Source of the DNA: Bacteroidota bacterium
GTDB lineage: Bacteria; Bacteroidota; Bacteroidia; Bacteroidales; UBA1556
Reading direction: 5' to 3'
DNA length: 8,936 bases
Assembly: GCA_003973505.1 (NCBI GenBank)
Contig: QNXT01000176.1
Coordinates: forward strand, 1 to 8,936
Shown: positions 8,688 through 8,936 of the stretch, piece after piece
How the letters are laid out: every line of letters begins with the position of its first letter
How positions within the stretch are numbered: the first letter of the stretch is position 1
Position numbers and translations under genes: made by a program
The notes under the pieces: model-generated
What the model saw: only the letters and a program-made list of their open reading frames with translations
Told to the model about the DNA's origin: nothing
Database searches by the model: none

Positions 8688-8725
8688 ATTAGGTTGACAG
8701 CACTTCCTAATATAATATTTTTTTT
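8688..8725 (+). terminator. Candidate weak intrinsic terminator after the operon
   Basis: ATTAGG at 8688-8693 is the reverse complement of CCTAAT at 8706-8711. This gives a 6 bp stem with a 12-base loop, followed six bases later by eight T residues (8718-8725). It lies 32 bases after the last stop codon, where an operon terminator is expected. The stem is short and AT-containing, so the call is tentative. CTTCCT at 8703-8708 could instead pair with AGGAAG at 8727-8732. Confidence 0.4.
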
Positions 8726-8749
8726 AAGGAAGAAGAAGGATTCCAAAAG

Positions 8750-8780
8750 TTTGTATGATTATTAAATTATTTTAGCCTTG
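8750..8780 (+). promoter_or_regulatory. Candidate Bacteroidota-type promoter for a gene beyond the window
   Basis: TTTG at 8750-8753 is followed after exactly 19 bases by TAGCCTTG at 8773-8780. The known Bacteroidota primary sigma consensus is TTTG at -33, a spacer of about 19-21, and TAnnTTTG at -7. Only one defined base of the -7 element differs. Transcription would start near 8785-8790 and run off the right edge. Such a short degenerate match can arise by chance in AT-rich DNA. Confidence 0.3.
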
Positions 8781-8936
8781 TAGTTACTATTCAGTATGAT
8801 GAAATCTAATAATGATAAAGTTTCACGACTCCTTTTCTTTTTATAATAACCTGAGTTCGACGTAAGATTTCACTCACAGAAAGTCAATAGCAGGCCAGAT
8901 TTGCTGCTAAATATCACGAAGTTATAGCGGGCTATT

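Larger units (their letters stand above)
8656..8936. other. Intergenic tail with no recognisable gene
   Basis: These 281 bases contain no convincing coding sequence. Besides the terminator and promoter candidates there is a 16-codon reading frame from ATG 8796 to TAA 8846 (MMKSNNDKVSRLLFFL). It could be a leader peptide or chance. Two small inverted repeats also lie here: TAGCAG/CTGCTA at 8888-8893 and 8904-8909, and ATAGC/GCTAT at 8924-8928 and 8931-8935. No tRNA, rRNA, CRISPR or transposase is seen. Confidence 0.6.

Noticed and set aside
8694..8716. TTGACA and TATAAT hexamers resembling a sigma70 promoter
   Set aside because: They are separated by 11 bases instead of about 17, they overlap the terminator candidate, and Bacteroidota use a different consensus.
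8703..8732. CTTCCT/AGGAAG hairpin as the terminator
   Set aside because: The loop is 18 bases and contains the T run, and no T tract follows the stem. The ATTAGG/CCTAAT stem fits better.
8870..8935. Minus-strand open frame entering from the right edge, possibly the end of a transposase or other gene
   Set aside because: Only 21 codons are visible, with no motif I can recognise and no terminal inverted repeat, so a gene cannot be supported.

Overview
The window looks like part of a carbohydrate-utilisation operon from a member of the Bacteroidota (Cytophaga/Marinilabilia/Prolixibacter-like). The evidence for this is: AT-rich DNA; gene starts preceded by A/T-rich sequence without a clear Shine-Dalgarno; GPH-type sugar symporters placed next to GH94 phosphorylases; and a Sec signal peptide ending in A-I-G before Gln. 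The assignment rests on sequence style and gene content only, without a database search.

Layout: five genes lie on the + strand, separated by about 13, 10, 24 and 3 bases, so they are very probably co-transcribed. (1) Bases 2-1444 hold the C-terminal part of a GH94 cellobiose phosphorylase whose 5' end lies outside the window. (2) Bases 1458-3119 encode a GPH/MelB-type sugar:cation symporter with an unusual insert of about 110 residues in one periplasmic loop. (3) Bases 3130-4641 encode a second, divergent GPH symporter. (4) Bases 4666-7071 encode a complete second GH94 phosphorylase whose acceptor-site residues differ from cellobiose phosphorylase. (5) Bases 7075-8655 encode an exported clan GH-A glycoside hydrolase resembling GH51. 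The last 281 bases hold no recognisable gene. They contain a weak terminator candidate and a sequence matching the Bacteroidota -33/-7 promoter consensus, which would serve a gene beyond the window.

How the genes may work together (inference): the exported hydrolase releases or trims oligosaccharides outside the inner membrane. The two symporters import disaccharides. The two cytoplasmic phosphorylases split them with inorganic phosphate into alpha-glucose 1-phosphate plus a free sugar or sugar acid, which saves one ATP per bond. The order phosphorylase-transporter-transporter-phosphorylase suggests two parallel routes for two different beta-linked disaccharides. One is cellobiose and the other is unidentified. 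The most notable points are the unknown specificity of the second phosphorylase, the extra periplasmic domain in the first symporter, and the unknown substrate of the exported hydrolase.
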